Shown here: positions 34,533 through 44,506 of the stretch, piece after piece
Position numbering within the stretch: the stretch's first letter is position 1
Layout: the number at the start of each line of letters is the position of its first letter
Assembly (NCBI RefSeq): GCF_013393345.1
Contig: NZ_QJRF01000030.1
Location: 124,001-188,000 of the forward strand
Direction: 5' to 3'
Origin: Pseudomonas taiwanensis
Lineage (GTDB): Bacteria; Pseudomonadota; Gammaproteobacteria; Pseudomonadales; Pseudomonadaceae
DNA: 64,000 bases
Notes under the pieces: generated by a model
Databases searched by the model: none
Told to the model about the DNA's origin: nothing
Seen by the model: the letters and a program-made list of their open reading frames with translations, nothing else
Translations under genes and position numbers: made by a program

Positions 34533-37500
34533 ATGGTTCGGGTTCGCAAACTTGTGCTGGCAATCGCGGCTGCATCCGCGCTGACTTCGGGCGTGGCCAA
34601 CGCCCTGGGACTCGGGGAAGTCACCCTGCGTTCTTCCTTGAACCAGCCACTGGATGCGGAGATCGAGCTGCGCGAAGTGCGTGACTTGGCGTCTGCCGAG
34701 GTCAAGCCGAACCTGGCATCGGCCGAGGAATTCTCCAAGGCCGGCGTCGACCGCCAGTATTTCCTGCAGGACCTCAAGTTCACCCCGGTGATCAAGCCCA
34801 ACGGCCGCAGCGTTATCCGGGTGACTTCCACCAAGCCGGTCCGCGAACCCTATCTGAACTTCCTGGTCGAGGTGCTCTGGCCCAATGGTCGCCTGCTGCG
34901 TGAGTACACGCTGCTTCTCGATCCGCCGCTCTATTCGCCGCAGGCTGCCGCCGCTGCCGCGCCGAAAGTTCCGGTCGCTGCCCCCGCGCCAGCACCGCGT
35001 CCCGCAGTAGCGCCGTCTGCCGCGCCTGTTCGCAGCGCCCCGGCGACCTCCGCTGCTGCACCGCGCCCCAGTGCTCCGGCACCTGCTCCCGCTCCCTCCC
35101 AGGCGGCTGCCCCCAAGGCGCCGACTGACCAATACCGCACCACCTCCCGCGACACCCTCTGGGAGATCGCTGAGCGCAGCCGCGCCAGTGGCTCGGTGCA
35201 CCAGGCCATGCTGGCCATCCAGGATTTGAACCCGGACGCTTTCGTTGATGGCAACATCAATCGCCTGAAGAGCGGCCAGGTGTTGCGCCTGCCCGATGAA
35301 AAGCAGATCGCCAGCCGTTCCCAGGCCGAGGCCATTTCCCAGGTGCAGGCCCAGAACACCGCCTGGCGCGAAGGTCGCAGCCTGGCAGGGGAGGGCAAGC
35401 GTCAGCTCGACGCCACCAAGCGCAGCAACGCAGGTGAAGCCCCTGAGAAAGTTGAGACCGAGGACAATTTGCGCCTGGTTTCCGCTGCGAGCGGTAAGGC
35501 TTCCAGTGGCAGCGACAAGGGTGCCAACGGCGAAAGCAAGGCGCTCAGCGACAAACTGGCTGTAACCCAGGAAAGCCTGGATTCGACCCGTCGCGAAAAT
35601 GATGAGCTGAAGAGCCGCATGACCGACCTGCAGAGTCAGATGGACAAGCTGCAGCGTCTGATCCAGCTCAAGGACGACCAGCTCGCGAAGCTGCAGTCCA
35701 ACATGGCCAATCAAGGCAATCAGGCTCCCGCTGTTCCTGCCACCGCTGCAGCGCCCGCCGCAGCTCCCGCAGCTCCCGCAGCGCCGGCCCAGCCTGCCGC
35801 TACGCCTGCCCAGCCCGCTACCGTTACGCCGGCGGCGCCTGAAGTGCCGACAGCTGCAGCGCCGACCCCGGCACCGGCTCAACCTGCCGCCCCGGAAGCC
35901 GCAGTCCCGGCCGAGCCGGTTGCAGCCGCGCCAGCGCAGCCTGTTGCTCCTGACCAGCCAGCAACTCCTGCCCAGCCTGCAGCGCCGGCCGCTGCCCAGG
36001 AGCCGAAGCCGGCAGAGCCCGCCAAGCCGGCAGCTCCAGTCAAACCCGTGCAGACCGCCCCGGCCGCGCCTGTGGTCGAGCCGCCGCAGTCCAGCATCAT
36101 CGACGACGTGCTGGCCAACCCCATGCTGCTCCTCCTGGCCGGTGGCAGCGCGCTTGTCGCTCTGTTGGTCCTGCTGATGGTGCTGTCGCGTCGCAATGCC
36201 CTGAAAGAGGCCGAGCTGCAGAACAGCCTTGCCGCGCAGGATGACGAGAACAGCTTCGACGTCGACCTAGACCTGAAGGACGACAGCTTCGCCGGCCTCG
36301 ATAGTCCGGAACTGGATACGACCGTTGCCGATGTGCCGGACGCCGCGCCTGCCAAGGCTGACGAGCGTGTCACCGCACAGACCGGCGATGTGCTCAGCGA
36401 GGCCGACATCTATATCGCCTACGGTCGCTTCAACCAGGCTGCCGAGCTGTTGCAGAACGCCATCAACGACGAGCCGCATCGCAGCGATCTTCGCCTCAAG
36501 CTGATGGAGGTCTACGCCGAACTGGGTGATCGCGAAGGTTTCGCGCGTCAGGAAAGCGAGCTCCGTGAGATTGGCGGTGCAGGTGGCGAAATCGACCAAC
36601 TGAAAGGCAAGTACCCGGCCATGGCCGTTGCTGCCGTGGCAGCCAGTGCGGTTGCGGGTCTGGCTGCGGCGGACGATCTCGACAGCTTCAGTCTCGATGA
36701 CCTGACCCTCGACGATGTTCCGGCAAGCACGCCGGCAAACAGCGGGTCAGACCTGGATGATGCATTCGACCTGAGCCTGGATGATCTGGGGTCCGATCTC
36801 GATCTGGAGCTTGCCGACGAAGAACCGGCTGCCATCCAGCCTGTTGCGGCTCCGGTGGACGAACTGGGCCTGGACGATCTGGAGCTCGACCTCCCGATTG
36901 CTTCTCCGGCCAACGCCGAAAATGACCTGGACTTCGACCTGGACATCGGCGGCAGCGACGAGCTGCTGACTGGTGACGAAAGCCTGGAACTCAGCGATGA
37001 TCTCGCTGATTTCAGCCTCGACCTGGAGCCGACCACCCAGTCGGCGACGGTGGAAGAGGACGATTTCCTGCTGAGCCTGGACAGCGACCTCGATGCGCCG
37101 CTGACCGTCGACGCCCCCGCTCCGGTAGCGGAAAAGGCAAGCGAAGCCCTTCTCGATCTGCCGGCCGATTTCGACCTCTCGCTTCCCGGCGAGCCGATTG
37201 CAGAGCCGCTGGCAGACAACGACAGCTTTGCCGCGCAGCTGGACGAGGTGACTGCCGAGCTGGATCAGCTCTCCGACAGCCTGCAGCAAGCGCCGGAGCC
37301 TGAGCCGGTTGCCGTGCTGGAAGACGAGGCGGCAGACCTCGGCCTGGGACTGGGCGAGGAAGACGACTTCGATTTCCTCTCCGGTACCGACGAAACCGCG
37401 ACCAAACTGGATTTGGCTCGTGCCTATATCGACATGGGTGACACTGAAGGTGCTCGCGACATCCTCGACGAGGTGATGTCCGAGGGTAGTGACACCCAGC

Positions 37501-37538
37501 AACAGGAAGCGCGCGAACTGATCGCACGACTCAGCTGA
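34533..37538 (+). CDS. fimV: FimV, polar peptidoglycan-binding motility hub protein
   Basis: A 1001-residue protein with a signal peptide (VLAIAAASALTSGVANA) and the FimV N-terminal domain (LGLGEVTLRSSLNQPLDAEI). A LysM domain lies at about residues 205-255, then a coiled coil near 340-390 and a long Pro/Ala-rich linker. One transmembrane helix is near 528-550 (MLLLLAGGSALVALLVLLMV). The cytoplasmic part is very acidic, with TPR-like repeats and a conserved C-terminal FimV motif (LDLARAYIDMGDTEGARDIL). It supports type IV pilus assembly, twitching, cAMP signalling and polar localisation. Followed 3 bp later by truA. Confidence 0.95.
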   Translation: MVRVRKLVLAIAAASALTSGVANALGLGEVTLRSSLNQPLDAEIELREVRDLASAEVKPNLASAEEFSKAGVDRQYFLQDLKFTPVIKPNGRSVIRVTSTKPVREPYLNFLVEVLWPNGRLLREYTLLLDPPLYSPQAAAAAAPKVPVAAPAPAPRPAVAPSAAPVRSAPATSAAAPRPSAPAPAPAPSQAAAPKAPTDQYRTTSRDTLWEIAERSRASGSVHQAMLAIQDLNPDAFVDGNINRLKSGQVLRLPDEKQIASRSQAEAISQVQAQNTAWREGRSLAGEGKRQLDATKRSNAGEAPEKVETEDNLRLVSAASGKASSGSDKGANGESKALSDKLAVTQESLDSTRRENDELKSRMTDLQSQMDKLQRLIQLKDDQLAKLQSNMANQGNQAPAVPATAAAPAAAPAAPAAPAQPAATPAQPATVTPAAPEVPTAAAPTPAPAQPAAPEAAVPAEPVAAAPAQPVAPDQPATPAQPAAPAAAQEPKPAEPAKPAAPVKPVQTAPAAPVVEPPQSSIIDDVLANPMLLLLAGGSALVALLVLLMVLSRRNALKEAELQNSLAAQDDENSFDVDLDLKDDSFAGLDSPELDTTVADVPDAAPAKADERVTAQTGDVLSEADIYIAYGRFNQAAELLQNAINDEPHRSDLRLKLMEVYAELGDREGFARQESELREIGGAGGEIDQLKGKYPAMAVAAVAASAVAGLAAADDLDSFSLDDLTLDDVPASTPANSGSDLDDAFDLSLDDLGSDLDLELADEEPAAIQPVAAPVDELGLDDLELDLPIASPANAENDLDFDLDIGGSDELLTGDESLELSDDLADFSLDLEPTTQSATVEEDDFLLSLDSDLDAPLTVDAPAPVAEKASEALLDLPADFDLSLPGEPIAEPLADNDSFAAQLDEVTAELDQLSDSLQQAPEPEPVAVLEDEAADLGLGLGEEDDFDFLSGTDETATKLDLARAYIDMGDTEGARDILDEVMSEGSDTQQQEARELIARLS

Positions 37539-37541
37539 TAG

Positions 37542-38402
37542 ATGACAGATGTAGTACCCGCAGCGGCAGCCACTTCGGCTGCCGCTGGCATTTACAGAAT
37601 TGCTCTTGGCGTCGAATACAAGGGCTCGCGATATCGCGGCTTCCAGCGCCAGATCGATGGCGTTCCGTCCATCCAGGGCGCGCTGGAGAAAGCCCTTTGC
37701 CGGGTGGCGGGTGGTGCGCCCGTGACACTTTCCTGCGCCGGACGCACCGATGCCATGGTGCACGCCAGTGGCCAGGTCGTGCACTTCGATACGCCCGTTT
37801 CGCGGTCGCCGCTGTCTTGGGTGATGGGGGCTAATGCGAACCTGCCGCCGGATATCAGCGTTACCTGGGCCAGGGAGATGCCGAAGCACTTCGATGCCCG
37901 CTTCAGCGCCATGGCGCGGCGCTATCGCTATGTGATCTATAACGACGAAATTCGTCCGGCGCACATGGCAGAAGAAGTGACCTGGAACCACCGACCCCTG
38001 GATGCCGAGCGCATGCGTGAGGCCGCGCGTTGTCTGGTGGGAACCCACGATTTCAGTGCGTTTCGCGCGAGACAGTGCCAGGCGAAGTCGCCGATCAAGA
38101 CCGTGCATCACCTGGAGCTGATCGAACTCGGTCGCATGATCGTGCTCGATATACGCGCCAATGCGTTCCTTCACCACATGGTGCGCAATATTGCCGGTGT
38201 GCTGATGACCATCGGTGCCGGCGAACAACCGGTGGAGTGGGCAAGGCAGGTGCTGGAAGGGCGGATTCGTCGGGAGGGTGGCGTGACCGCGCATCCCTAC
38301 GGGCTCTATCTGGTGCGTGTCGAATATCCCGAAGAGTTCGAGCTTCCCCAGCGCTACCTCGGGCCGCACTTTCTTTCCGGGTTGCCGGATTGCGCGGGCT
38401 GA
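37542..38402 (+). CDS. truA: tRNA pseudouridine(38-40) synthase
   Basis: A 286-residue TruA. The catalytic Asp is in CAGRTDAMVHASGQV; RYRYVIYN and FLHHMVRNIAGVL are also conserved. It isomerises U38, U39 and U40 in the anticodon arm. The N-terminus has an extra Ala-rich stretch (about 12 residues) relative to E. coli. It starts 3 bp after the fimV stop, and the order asd, usg, fimV, truA, trpF, accD, folC is the conserved Pseudomonas arrangement. Confidence 0.96.
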   Translation: MTDVVPAAAATSAAAGIYRIALGVEYKGSRYRGFQRQIDGVPSIQGALEKALCRVAGGAPVTLSCAGRTDAMVHASGQVVHFDTPVSRSPLSWVMGANANLPPDISVTWAREMPKHFDARFSAMARRYRYVIYNDEIRPAHMAEEVTWNHRPLDAERMREAARCLVGTHDFSAFRARQCQAKSPIKTVHHLELIELGRMIVLDIRANAFLHHMVRNIAGVLMTIGAGEQPVEWARQVLEGRIRREGGVTAHPYGLYLVRVEYPEEFELPQRYLGPHFLSGLPDCAG

Positions 38403-38458
38403 CGCTGCGCCGGGCCTTTGCTAACATCCGTGGTCTTTAGCCTTCAGGTGCCTGCATC

Positions 38459-39076
38459 TTGTCAGCCGTTCGCATCAAAATCTGCGGTATTACCCGAATC
38501 GAGGATGCCCTGGCCGCAGTCGCTGCCGGGGCGGATGCCATAGGTTTTGTGTTCTACGCGAAGAGCCCGCGCGCGGTGACTCCGGCCCAGGCGGGCGCCA
38601 TCATCGCTGCGTTGCCTCCATTCGTGACCACCGTCGGGCTCTTCGTCGACATGCCGCGCGCTGAGCTGACGCAACTGCTCGAAGTGGTTCCCCTCGACCT
38701 GCTGCAGTTCCACGGTGATGAAAGCCCGGCGGATTGCGGCGGCTACGGCCGTCCTTACATCAAGGCGCTACGGGTCAAGCCGGGTGACGACGTTGCGGCC
38801 GCAATCGCGTGCTATCCCGAGGCGTCGGGTGTGCTGCTCGACACCTATGTCGCGGGCACCCCGGGTGGCACCGGCGAAGCCTTCGACTGGAGCCTGGTGC
38901 CCCGGAATGCAGCAAAACCGGTGATTCTCGCCGGTGGTCTGACCCCCGAGAACGTTGGCGATGCGGTGCGCCAGGTTCGACCGTACGCCGTGGATGTGAG
39001 TGGGGGTGTCGAGGCGAGCAAGGGCATCAAGGACGCCGCGAAAATTCAAGCCTTCATCCAACAGGCACGCGCCTGA
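38459..39076 (+). CDS. trpF: Phosphoribosylanthranilate isomerase
   Basis: A 205-residue TIM barrel. It has the N-terminal [15 protein letters not shown] with the catalytic Cys, the catalytic Asp region [19 protein letters not shown], and the phosphate loops [10 protein letters not shown] and [15 protein letters not shown]. It performs the Amadori rearrangement of tryptophan synthesis. The only start giving the conserved N-terminus is a TTG at 38459, which implies a low initiation rate. In Pseudomonas trpF is separated from the other trp genes, as here. Confidence 0.95.
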   Translation: MSAVRIKICGITRIEDALAAVAAGADAIGFVFYAKSPRAVTPAQAGAIIAALPPFVTTVGLFVDMPRAELTQLLEVVPLDLLQFHGDESPADCGGYGRPYIKALRVKPGDDVAAAIACYPEASGVLLDTYVAGTPGGTGEAFDWSLVPRNAAKPVILAGGLTPENVGDAVRQVRPYAVDVSGGVEASKGIKDAAKIQAFIQQARA

Positions 39077-39077
39077 C

Positions 39078-39341
39078 ATGCAGATTGCGGAAAATTTCGT
39101 GTACTCCCGTGCTGGCGCGTCTCCTGCATATGTGACGGACAGCGCGTCGCTGCCGTCCATAACCGAGTTGCCCAGTCAGGCGCAGCCTGGCGGGTCGCGC
39201 GGCAAGGCTGCGTCGATCGGGCCGGTTTTTTACGAAGGTGGTGGCGAGGCCATCACCAGGGTGATCCCCGGATGCGTGCTGAGTGCCGGGGTCGCAACCA
39301 TGAATTCGCTCAAGAACATGCGCCGGGCTTTGAACCGCTAG
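39078..39341 (+). CDS. Hypothetical 87-residue protein between trpF and accD
   Basis: An ATG 1 bp after the trpF stop opens 87 codons up to TAG at 39341, filling almost the whole trpF-accD gap. The peptide has no signal sequence or clear hydrophobic helix, and no family is recognised (MQIAENFVYSRAGASP at the start, NSLKNMRRALNR at the end). There is no strong ribosome binding site, so expression would need coupling with trpF. The third-position GC bias is weaker than in neighbours. It may be non-coding. Confidence 0.4.
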   Translation: MQIAENFVYSRAGASPAYVTDSASLPSITELPSQAQPGGSRGKAASIGPVFYEGGGEAITRVIPGCVLSAGVATMNSLKNMRRALNR

Positions 39342-39378
39342 CGCGTGTTCGGGCCTGAAAGCTGTGGAGAACTAGAGC

Positions 39379-40251
39379 ATGAGCAACTGGCTGGTAGACA
39401 AGCTGATCCCTTCGATCATGCGTTCCGAGGTGAAGAAGAGCTCCGTTCCGGAAGGCCTCTGGCACAAGTGCCCGTCCTGCGAGGCGGTGCTGTACAAGCC
39501 CGAGCTGGAAAAGACGCTGGACGTCTGCCCTAAGTGCAACCACCACATGCGCATCGGCGCGCGCACCCGCCTGGACATCTTCCTGGACGCAGAAGGTCGC
39601 GAAGAGATCGGTGCCGACCTGGAGCCGGTGGATCGCCTGAAGTTCCGCGACAGCAAGAAGTACAAGGACCGCCTGGTCTCCGCGCAGAAAGATACCGGCG
39701 AGAAGGATGCGCTGATCGCCATGAGCGGCACGCTGCACAAGATGCCGATCGTGGCTTGTGCGTTCGAATTCTCCTTCATGGGCGGCTCCATGGGCGCCAT
39801 CGTGGGTGAGCGCTTCGTCCGCGCTGCCAACGTGGCCCTGGAAAAACGTTGCCCGCTGGTCTGCTTCTCCGCCTCCGGTGGTGCGCGTATGCAGGAAGCC
39901 CTGATTTCCCTGATGCAGATGGCCAAGACTTCCGCAGTCCTGGCTCGCCTGCGTGAAGAGGGCATCCCGTTCATTTCCGTGCTGACCGACCCGGTCTACG
40001 GTGGCGTTTCGGCCAGTCTGGCGATGCTCGGCGACGTGATCGTCGGTGAGCCGCGCGCCCTGATCGGCTTTGCCGGCCCGCGCGTGATCGAGCAGACCGT
40101 TCGCGAGAAACTGCCGGAAGGCTTCCAGCGCAGCGAGTTCCTGCTGGAGCACGGCGCCATCGACATGATCATCCCCCGCGCAGAACTGCGAGAGCGCCTT
40201 GGTCGGCTGCTGGCGCAGATGCTGCGTCTACCTTCCCCGGCTATCGCATGA
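39379..40251 (+). CDS. accD: Acetyl-CoA carboxylase carboxyltransferase subunit beta
   Basis: A 290-residue AccD. The N-terminal zinc ribbon is [17 protein letters not shown] with the second pair VCPKCNHHM. The crotonase-fold core has [17 protein letters not shown] and [16 protein letters not shown], forming the acyl-CoA oxyanion holes. With AccA it carboxylates acetyl-CoA to malonyl-CoA for fatty acid synthesis. GTGGAG precedes the ATG. The end overlaps folC by ATGA. Confidence 0.97.
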   Translation: MSNWLVDKLIPSIMRSEVKKSSVPEGLWHKCPSCEAVLYKPELEKTLDVCPKCNHHMRIGARTRLDIFLDAEGREEIGADLEPVDRLKFRDSKKYKDRLVSAQKDTGEKDALIAMSGTLHKMPIVACAFEFSFMGGSMGAIVGERFVRAANVALEKRCPLVCFSASGGARMQEALISLMQMAKTSAVLARLREEGIPFISVLTDPVYGGVSASLAMLGDVIVGEPRALIGFAGPRVIEQTVREKLPEGFQRSEFLLEHGAIDMIIPRAELRERLGRLLAQMLRLPSPAIA

Positions 40252-41534
40252 CCCAGAGAACCCTTGCCGACTGGCTTTCCTACCTTGAACAGCTCCACCC
40301 CACGGCCATCGACATGGGGCTGGAGCGTAGCCGCGAAGTTGCCGACCGGCTGGGTCTGACCCGGCCGGCACCAAAGGTGATTACGGTCACTGGCACCAAC
40401 GGCAAGGGTTCCACTTGTGCTTTCCTGGCCGCGCTGTTGCGCGCCCAGGGGCTCAAGGTCGGCGTGTACAGCTCGCCGCACCTGCTGCGTTACAACGAGC
40501 GCGTCCAGTTGAATGGCCAGGAGGCTACCGATCAGGCGCTCTGCAATGCCTTCGCCGCTGTGGAGGCGGCACGTGGCGAAATCTCCCTGACCTACTTCGA
40601 AATGGGCACCCTGGCGGCCTTCTGGTTGTTCCAGCACGCAGGCCTTGATGCTGTGGTGCTCGAAGTTGGCCTGGGCGGTCGCCTGGATGCCGTGAACCTG
40701 GTGGATTCCGACCTCGCCCTGGTGACCAGCATTGGCCTGGATCACGCGGACTGGCTCGGCGACACCCGGGAAAGCGTGGCGTTCGAGAAAGCAGGCATCT
40801 TCCGCGCAGGGAAGCCAGCCCTCTGTGGCGACCTGAACCCGCCTCAACCTCTGTTGGACCAGGCGGGTGCGCTTGCCGCACCGCTGTTCCTGCGTGGCCG
40901 GGAGTACGATCTGGCGCAGGGCGACGGTAGCTGGCACTGGCGCGGCACTTGCGCGTCCGGGCAGGTGCTTGAGCTGCATGACCTGGCTCTGCTCGACCTC
41001 CCCATGGAAAACGCCGCCCTGGCGCTCCAGGCCTATGCGCTGCTGGACATGCCCTGGCAGCCGGAAGTGATCCAGGCTGCGCTGATCGGTACCCGGGTCG
41101 CCGGGCGCCTGGATCTCCGCAGCCTCGAATGGCGCGGCAAGAAGGTTTCGCTCCTGCTGGATGTCGGTCACAACCCCCATGCTGCCGAGTACCTGGCGGC
41201 GCGCCTCGCGGCCCGTCCGGTCGCTGGCAAGCGTCTGGCCGTTTTCGGCCTGCTTTCCGATAAGGATCTTCCCGGCGTTCTCGGCCCGCTAAGCGGGCAA
41301 CTGGCCCATTGGGCCGTGGCGCCGTTGCCTACCCCGCGTAGCCGTCCTGCGGCGGAATTGCAGGCGGCATTGACGAACCTTCACGCAAGCGTCAGTGTCC
41401 ACGAAAATATCGCCGCAGCGCTCGAAGCGCAGTGTGAGCGGGCGGCACCGGACGACGAAATTCTGGTGTTCGGTTCGTTCTACAGTGTGGCTGAGGCGCT
41501 GAGCTGGCTGGAAAACCAAGCAGCGGGGGAGTAG
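40248..41534 (+). CDS. folC: Bifunctional folylpolyglutamate/dihydrofolate synthase
   Basis: A 428-residue Mur-ligase-type enzyme. The P-loop is [18 protein letters not shown]; also seen are [14 protein letters not shown], the omega loop region [11 protein letters not shown] and the C-terminal domain [14 protein letters not shown]. It makes dihydrofolate and adds glutamates to folates. It overlaps accD by 4 bp, a conserved pairing in proteobacteria. Confidence 0.96.
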   Translation: MTQRTLADWLSYLEQLHPTAIDMGLERSREVADRLGLTRPAPKVITVTGTNGKGSTCAFLAALLRAQGLKVGVYSSPHLLRYNERVQLNGQEATDQALCNAFAAVEAARGEISLTYFEMGTLAAFWLFQHAGLDAVVLEVGLGGRLDAVNLVDSDLALVTSIGLDHADWLGDTRESVAFEKAGIFRAGKPALCGDLNPPQPLLDQAGALAAPLFLRGREYDLAQGDGSWHWRGTCASGQVLELHDLALLDLPMENAALALQAYALLDMPWQPEVIQAALIGTRVAGRLDLRSLEWRGKKVSLLLDVGHNPHAAEYLAARLAARPVAGKRLAVFGLLSDKDLPGVLGPLSGQLAHWAVAPLPTPRSRPAAELQAALTNLHASVSVHENIAAALEAQCERAAPDDEILVFGSFYSVAEALSWLENQAAGE

Positions 41535-41539
41535 GGGAA

Positions 41540-42229
41540 ATGGCTGTAATGGACAAGGGACTCAAGCAACGTATCGTCGGCGCTTTGGTGCTGGTGGCGC
41601 TGGCGGTGATTTTCCTGCCCATGTTGTTCAGTCGCGAGGACGAACTGCGTCAGGTGGTGGTGGAAGCTCCGCCCATGCCCAAGGCGCCGGAGATGCCTCC
41701 GGTGGCACTCGAGCAGGTCCAGGTGCCGGAGCCGCAGGCCCTGCCTCAGGAGCCCGTGCCGCCGCTGGAGCCTGCCGAAGGCGCGCTGGCGGCCAATGTT
41801 CCGCCGGCCGAGGACGCTGCTCCGGCAGCGCCCGCTCAACCTGCGGCTCCCGCTGTTCCGGTTCCCGCGCAACCGCAACCGCAGCAAACACAGCCACAAC
41901 CGGCGGCACAGGCCAAGGCGCCTGCGCCTACTCCGGCTGCTCCGGTTGCAGCGACCAAGGCCGAAGAGAAGCGCCTGGACGTCAACGGCCTGCCAGTCAG
42001 CTGGTCGATCCAGTTGGCCAGCCTGTCCAGTCGCTCCAGTGCCGAGAACCTGCAGAAGAACCTGCGCACCCAGGGCTATAACGCCTACATCCGCAGCGTA
42101 GAAGGCATGAACCGGGTGTTCGTCGGCCCGGTGATCGAACGGGCCGAGGCCAATCGCCTGCGTGACCAACTGTCCCGTCAGCAGAAGCTGAATGGCTTCA
42201 TCGTCCGTTTCCAGCCGGAGAAGACCTGA
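41540..42229 (+). CDS. SPOR-domain cell-division protein (DedD-like)
   Basis: A 229-residue bitopic protein. A short cytoplasmic tail (MAVMDKGLKQR) precedes one transmembrane helix (IVGALVLVALAVIFLPMLF), a Pro/Ala/Gln-rich periplasmic linker of about 110 residues, and a C-terminal SPOR domain (SIQLASLSSRSSAENLQKNL, VFVGPVIERAEANRL). SPOR domains bind denuded septal peptidoglycan. It starts 5 bp after folC, and the folC-dedD-cvpA-purF order is the same as in E. coli, supporting the DedD assignment (PA3110). Confidence 0.9.
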   Translation: MAVMDKGLKQRIVGALVLVALAVIFLPMLFSREDELRQVVVEAPPMPKAPEMPPVALEQVQVPEPQALPQEPVPPLEPAEGALAANVPPAEDAAPAAPAQPAAPAVPVPAQPQPQQTQPQPAAQAKAPAPTPAAPVAATKAEEKRLDVNGLPVSWSIQLASLSSRSSAENLQKNLRTQGYNAYIRSVEGMNRVFVGPVIERAEANRLRDQLSRQQKLNGFIVRFQPEKT

Positions 42230-42324
42230 TAGACCCGGTTAATCGAGCCCTTTCTGTTTCGCGGGTTACCGGAGTGAAAGGGCTCTGCTAAAATGCAGCG
42301 CCTTTTCCGTTTGTGGGCCGCACC

Positions 42325-42837
42325 GTGGCATTCACCTGGGTCGATTGGACGATAATCGCCATCATCGCCGTTTCCAGCCTGGTCAGTCTGAGCCGGGGCT
42401 TCGTCAAGGAAGCTCTCTCGCTCCTGACCTGGATAGTCGCAGGCGTAGTTGCCTGGACCTTCGGCGGCGCCCTGTCACTGCATCTCACTGAATTCATCGA
42501 AATGCCTTCGGCGCGCATCATCGCCGCATGCGCCATTCTCTTCGTCGCCACCTTGCTGGTGGGCGCCTTGATCAATTTCCTGATCGGCGAGCTGGTCAGG
42601 GTTACCGGTATGGACGGCACCGACCGCGTACTGGGCATGGCCTTTGGCGCCGCCCGTGGCGCGCTGCTGGTGGTGCTGCTGGTCGGCCTGCTCAGCCTGG
42701 CGCCGGTGCAACAGGATCCCTGGTGGCAGCAATCCACGCTGTTGCCGCATTTTCTAATGGTCGCCGACTGGTCGAAGAACCTTATTCTGGGCTTTACCAG
42801 TCAGTGGCTCGCGAGCGGCATCAGCTCACCCAGCTGA
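42325..42837 (+). CDS. cvpA: CvpA family inner-membrane protein
   Basis: A 170-residue protein with four transmembrane helices (WTIIAIIAVSSLVSLSRGF, LLTWIVAGVVAWTF, IIAACAILFVATLLVGALI, GALLVVLLVGLLS). The GTG at 42325 gives the conserved start AFTWVDW; another GTG lies 12 nt upstream. CvpA is needed for colicin V production and for purine-related or stress phenotypes in enterobacteria; the molecular role is unclear. It is 88 bp upstream of purF, as in E. coli. Confidence 0.9.
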   Translation: MAFTWVDWTIIAIIAVSSLVSLSRGFVKEALSLLTWIVAGVVAWTFGGALSLHLTEFIEMPSARIIAACAILFVATLLVGALINFLIGELVRVTGMDGTDRVLGMAFGAARGALLVVLLVGLLSLAPVQQDPWWQQSTLLPHFLMVADWSKNLILGFTSQWLASGISSPS

Positions 42838-42925
42838 TGCGTCGCACCGGAAGCATGCCTGCCCATACCCAAACGGCCTGGGCGGATACTTGATTAGCTT
42901 GAACTACTAGCAGGGGTTGCGTCAC

Positions 42926-44431
42926 ATGTGTGGCATCGTCGGTATCGTCGGTAAGTCGAACGTCAATCAGGCGCTGTATGACGCGCTTACCGTGCTTCAG
43001 CATCGCGGCCAGGACGCTGCCGGTATTGTGACCAGCCATGATGGCCGGCTCTTCCTGCGCAAGGACAACGGCCTCGTCCGTGACGTCTTCCAGCAGCGCC
43101 ATATGCAGCGCCTGGTGGGCAGCATCGGCATCGGTCACGTGCGCTATCCCACCGCAGGCTCCTCCAGCTCCGCCGAGGCCCAGCCGTTCTACGTCAACTC
43201 GCCTTACGGCATCACCCTGGCGCACAACGGCAACCTGACCAACGTCGAGCAGCTGGCCAAGGAAATCTACGAGTCCGACCTGCGTCACGTGAACACCAAC
43301 TCCGATTCGGAAGTGCTGCTCAACGTGTTCGCTCACGAACTGGCCCACCGCGGCAAGCTGCAGCCCACCGAGGAAGACGTGTTCGCCGCGGTTTCCGGCG
43401 TGCACGCGCGTTGCAAGGGTGGCTACGCCGTGGTGGCGATGATCACCGGCTACGGCATCGTCGGCTTCCGTGATCCCCATGCGATTCGCCCGATCGTCTT
43501 CGGCCAGCGTCACACCGACGAAGGCGTCGAATACATGATCGCCTCCGAGAGCGTCGCCCTCGACGTGCTGGGCTTCACCCTGATCCGTGACCTGGCTCCG
43601 GGCGAAGCGGTGTACATCACCGAAGAAGGCAAGCTGTTCACCCGTCAGTGCGCGGCCAAGCCGCAGTACTCCCCTTGCATCTTCGAGCACGTCTACCTGG
43701 CCCGCCCGGATTCCATCATGGACGGCATCTCCGTCTACAAGGCGCGCCTGCGCATGGGCGAGAAGCTGGCCGAGAAGATCCAGCGCGAGCGTCCTGAGCA
43801 TGACATCGACGTCGTGATCCCGATTCCGGATACCAGCCGTACCGCCGCCCTGGAACTGGCTAACCACCTGGGCGTGAAATTCCGCGAAGGCTTCGTGAAG
43901 AACCGCTACATCGGCCGTACCTTCATCATGCCCGGCCAGGCTGCGCGCAAGAAATCCGTGCGCCAGAAGCTGAATGCCATCGAACTGGAGTTCCGCGGCA
44001 AGAACGTGATGTTGGTGGACGACTCCATCGTTCGCGGCACCACCTGCAAGCAAATCATCCAGATGGCTCGCGAAGCGGGCGCCAAGAACGTCTACTTCTG
44101 TTCCGCGGCTCCGGCAGTGCGTTATCCGAACGTGTACGGCATCGACATGCCCAGCGCCCACGAACTGATCGCCCACAACCGCACCACCGAGGAAGTGGCC
44201 GAACTCATTGGTGCCGATTGGCTGGTCTATCAGGACCTGCCGGACCTGATCGATGCAGTGGGCGGCGGCAAGGTGAAGATCGATCACTTCGATTGCGCAG
44301 TGTTCGATGGCCAGTACATCACCGGCGACGTCGACGAGCAGTACCTGAACAAGATCGAGCAGGCACGTAACGATGCCAGCAAGGTCAAGGCCCACGCGGT
44401 CAGCGCCATCATCGATCTGTACAACAACTGA
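42926..44431 (+). CDS. purF: Amidophosphoribosyltransferase
   Basis: A 501-residue enzyme. ATG 42926 is followed directly by the nucleophilic Cys ([10 protein letters not shown]), which is exposed by Met removal; an upstream TTG would block this and is rejected. The glutaminase domain has [11 protein letters not shown] and [15 protein letters not shown], and the PRPP site is [17 protein letters not shown]. It catalyses the first step of purine synthesis, PRPP to phosphoribosylamine. Confidence 0.97.
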   Translation: MCGIVGIVGKSNVNQALYDALTVLQHRGQDAAGIVTSHDGRLFLRKDNGLVRDVFQQRHMQRLVGSIGIGHVRYPTAGSSSSAEAQPFYVNSPYGITLAHNGNLTNVEQLAKEIYESDLRHVNTNSDSEVLLNVFAHELAHRGKLQPTEEDVFAAVSGVHARCKGGYAVVAMITGYGIVGFRDPHAIRPIVFGQRHTDEGVEYMIASESVALDVLGFTLIRDLAPGEAVYITEEGKLFTRQCAAKPQYSPCIFEHVYLARPDSIMDGISVYKARLRMGEKLAEKIQRERPEHDIDVVIPIPDTSRTAALELANHLGVKFREGFVKNRYIGRTFIMPGQAARKKSVRQKLNAIELEFRGKNVMLVDDSIVRGTTCKQIIQMAREAGAKNVYFCSAAPAVRYPNVYGIDMPSAHELIAHNRTTEEVAELIGADWLVYQDLPDLIDAVGGGKVKIDHFDCAVFDGQYITGDVDEQYLNKIEQARNDASKVKAHAVSAIIDLYNN

Positions 44432-44463
44432 GTCGCGCGTCTGGCGGCAAGTCGTAAGTCTGT

Positions 44464-44484
44464 AGCCCGGATCCTGTCCGGGCT
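44464..44484. repeat. REP-like hairpin between purF and metZ
   Basis: AGCCCGGA (44464-44471), loop TCCTG, TCCGGGCT (44477-44484). The GTAGCCCGGAT...TCCGGGCT form resembles short palindromic repeats common between genes of GC-rich pseudomonads. It is followed by TCGTTT, so weak termination is also possible. No second copy was noticed here. Confidence 0.45.
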
Positions 44485-44506
44485 TCGTTTCTGAAGAGGT
44501 AGGGAT

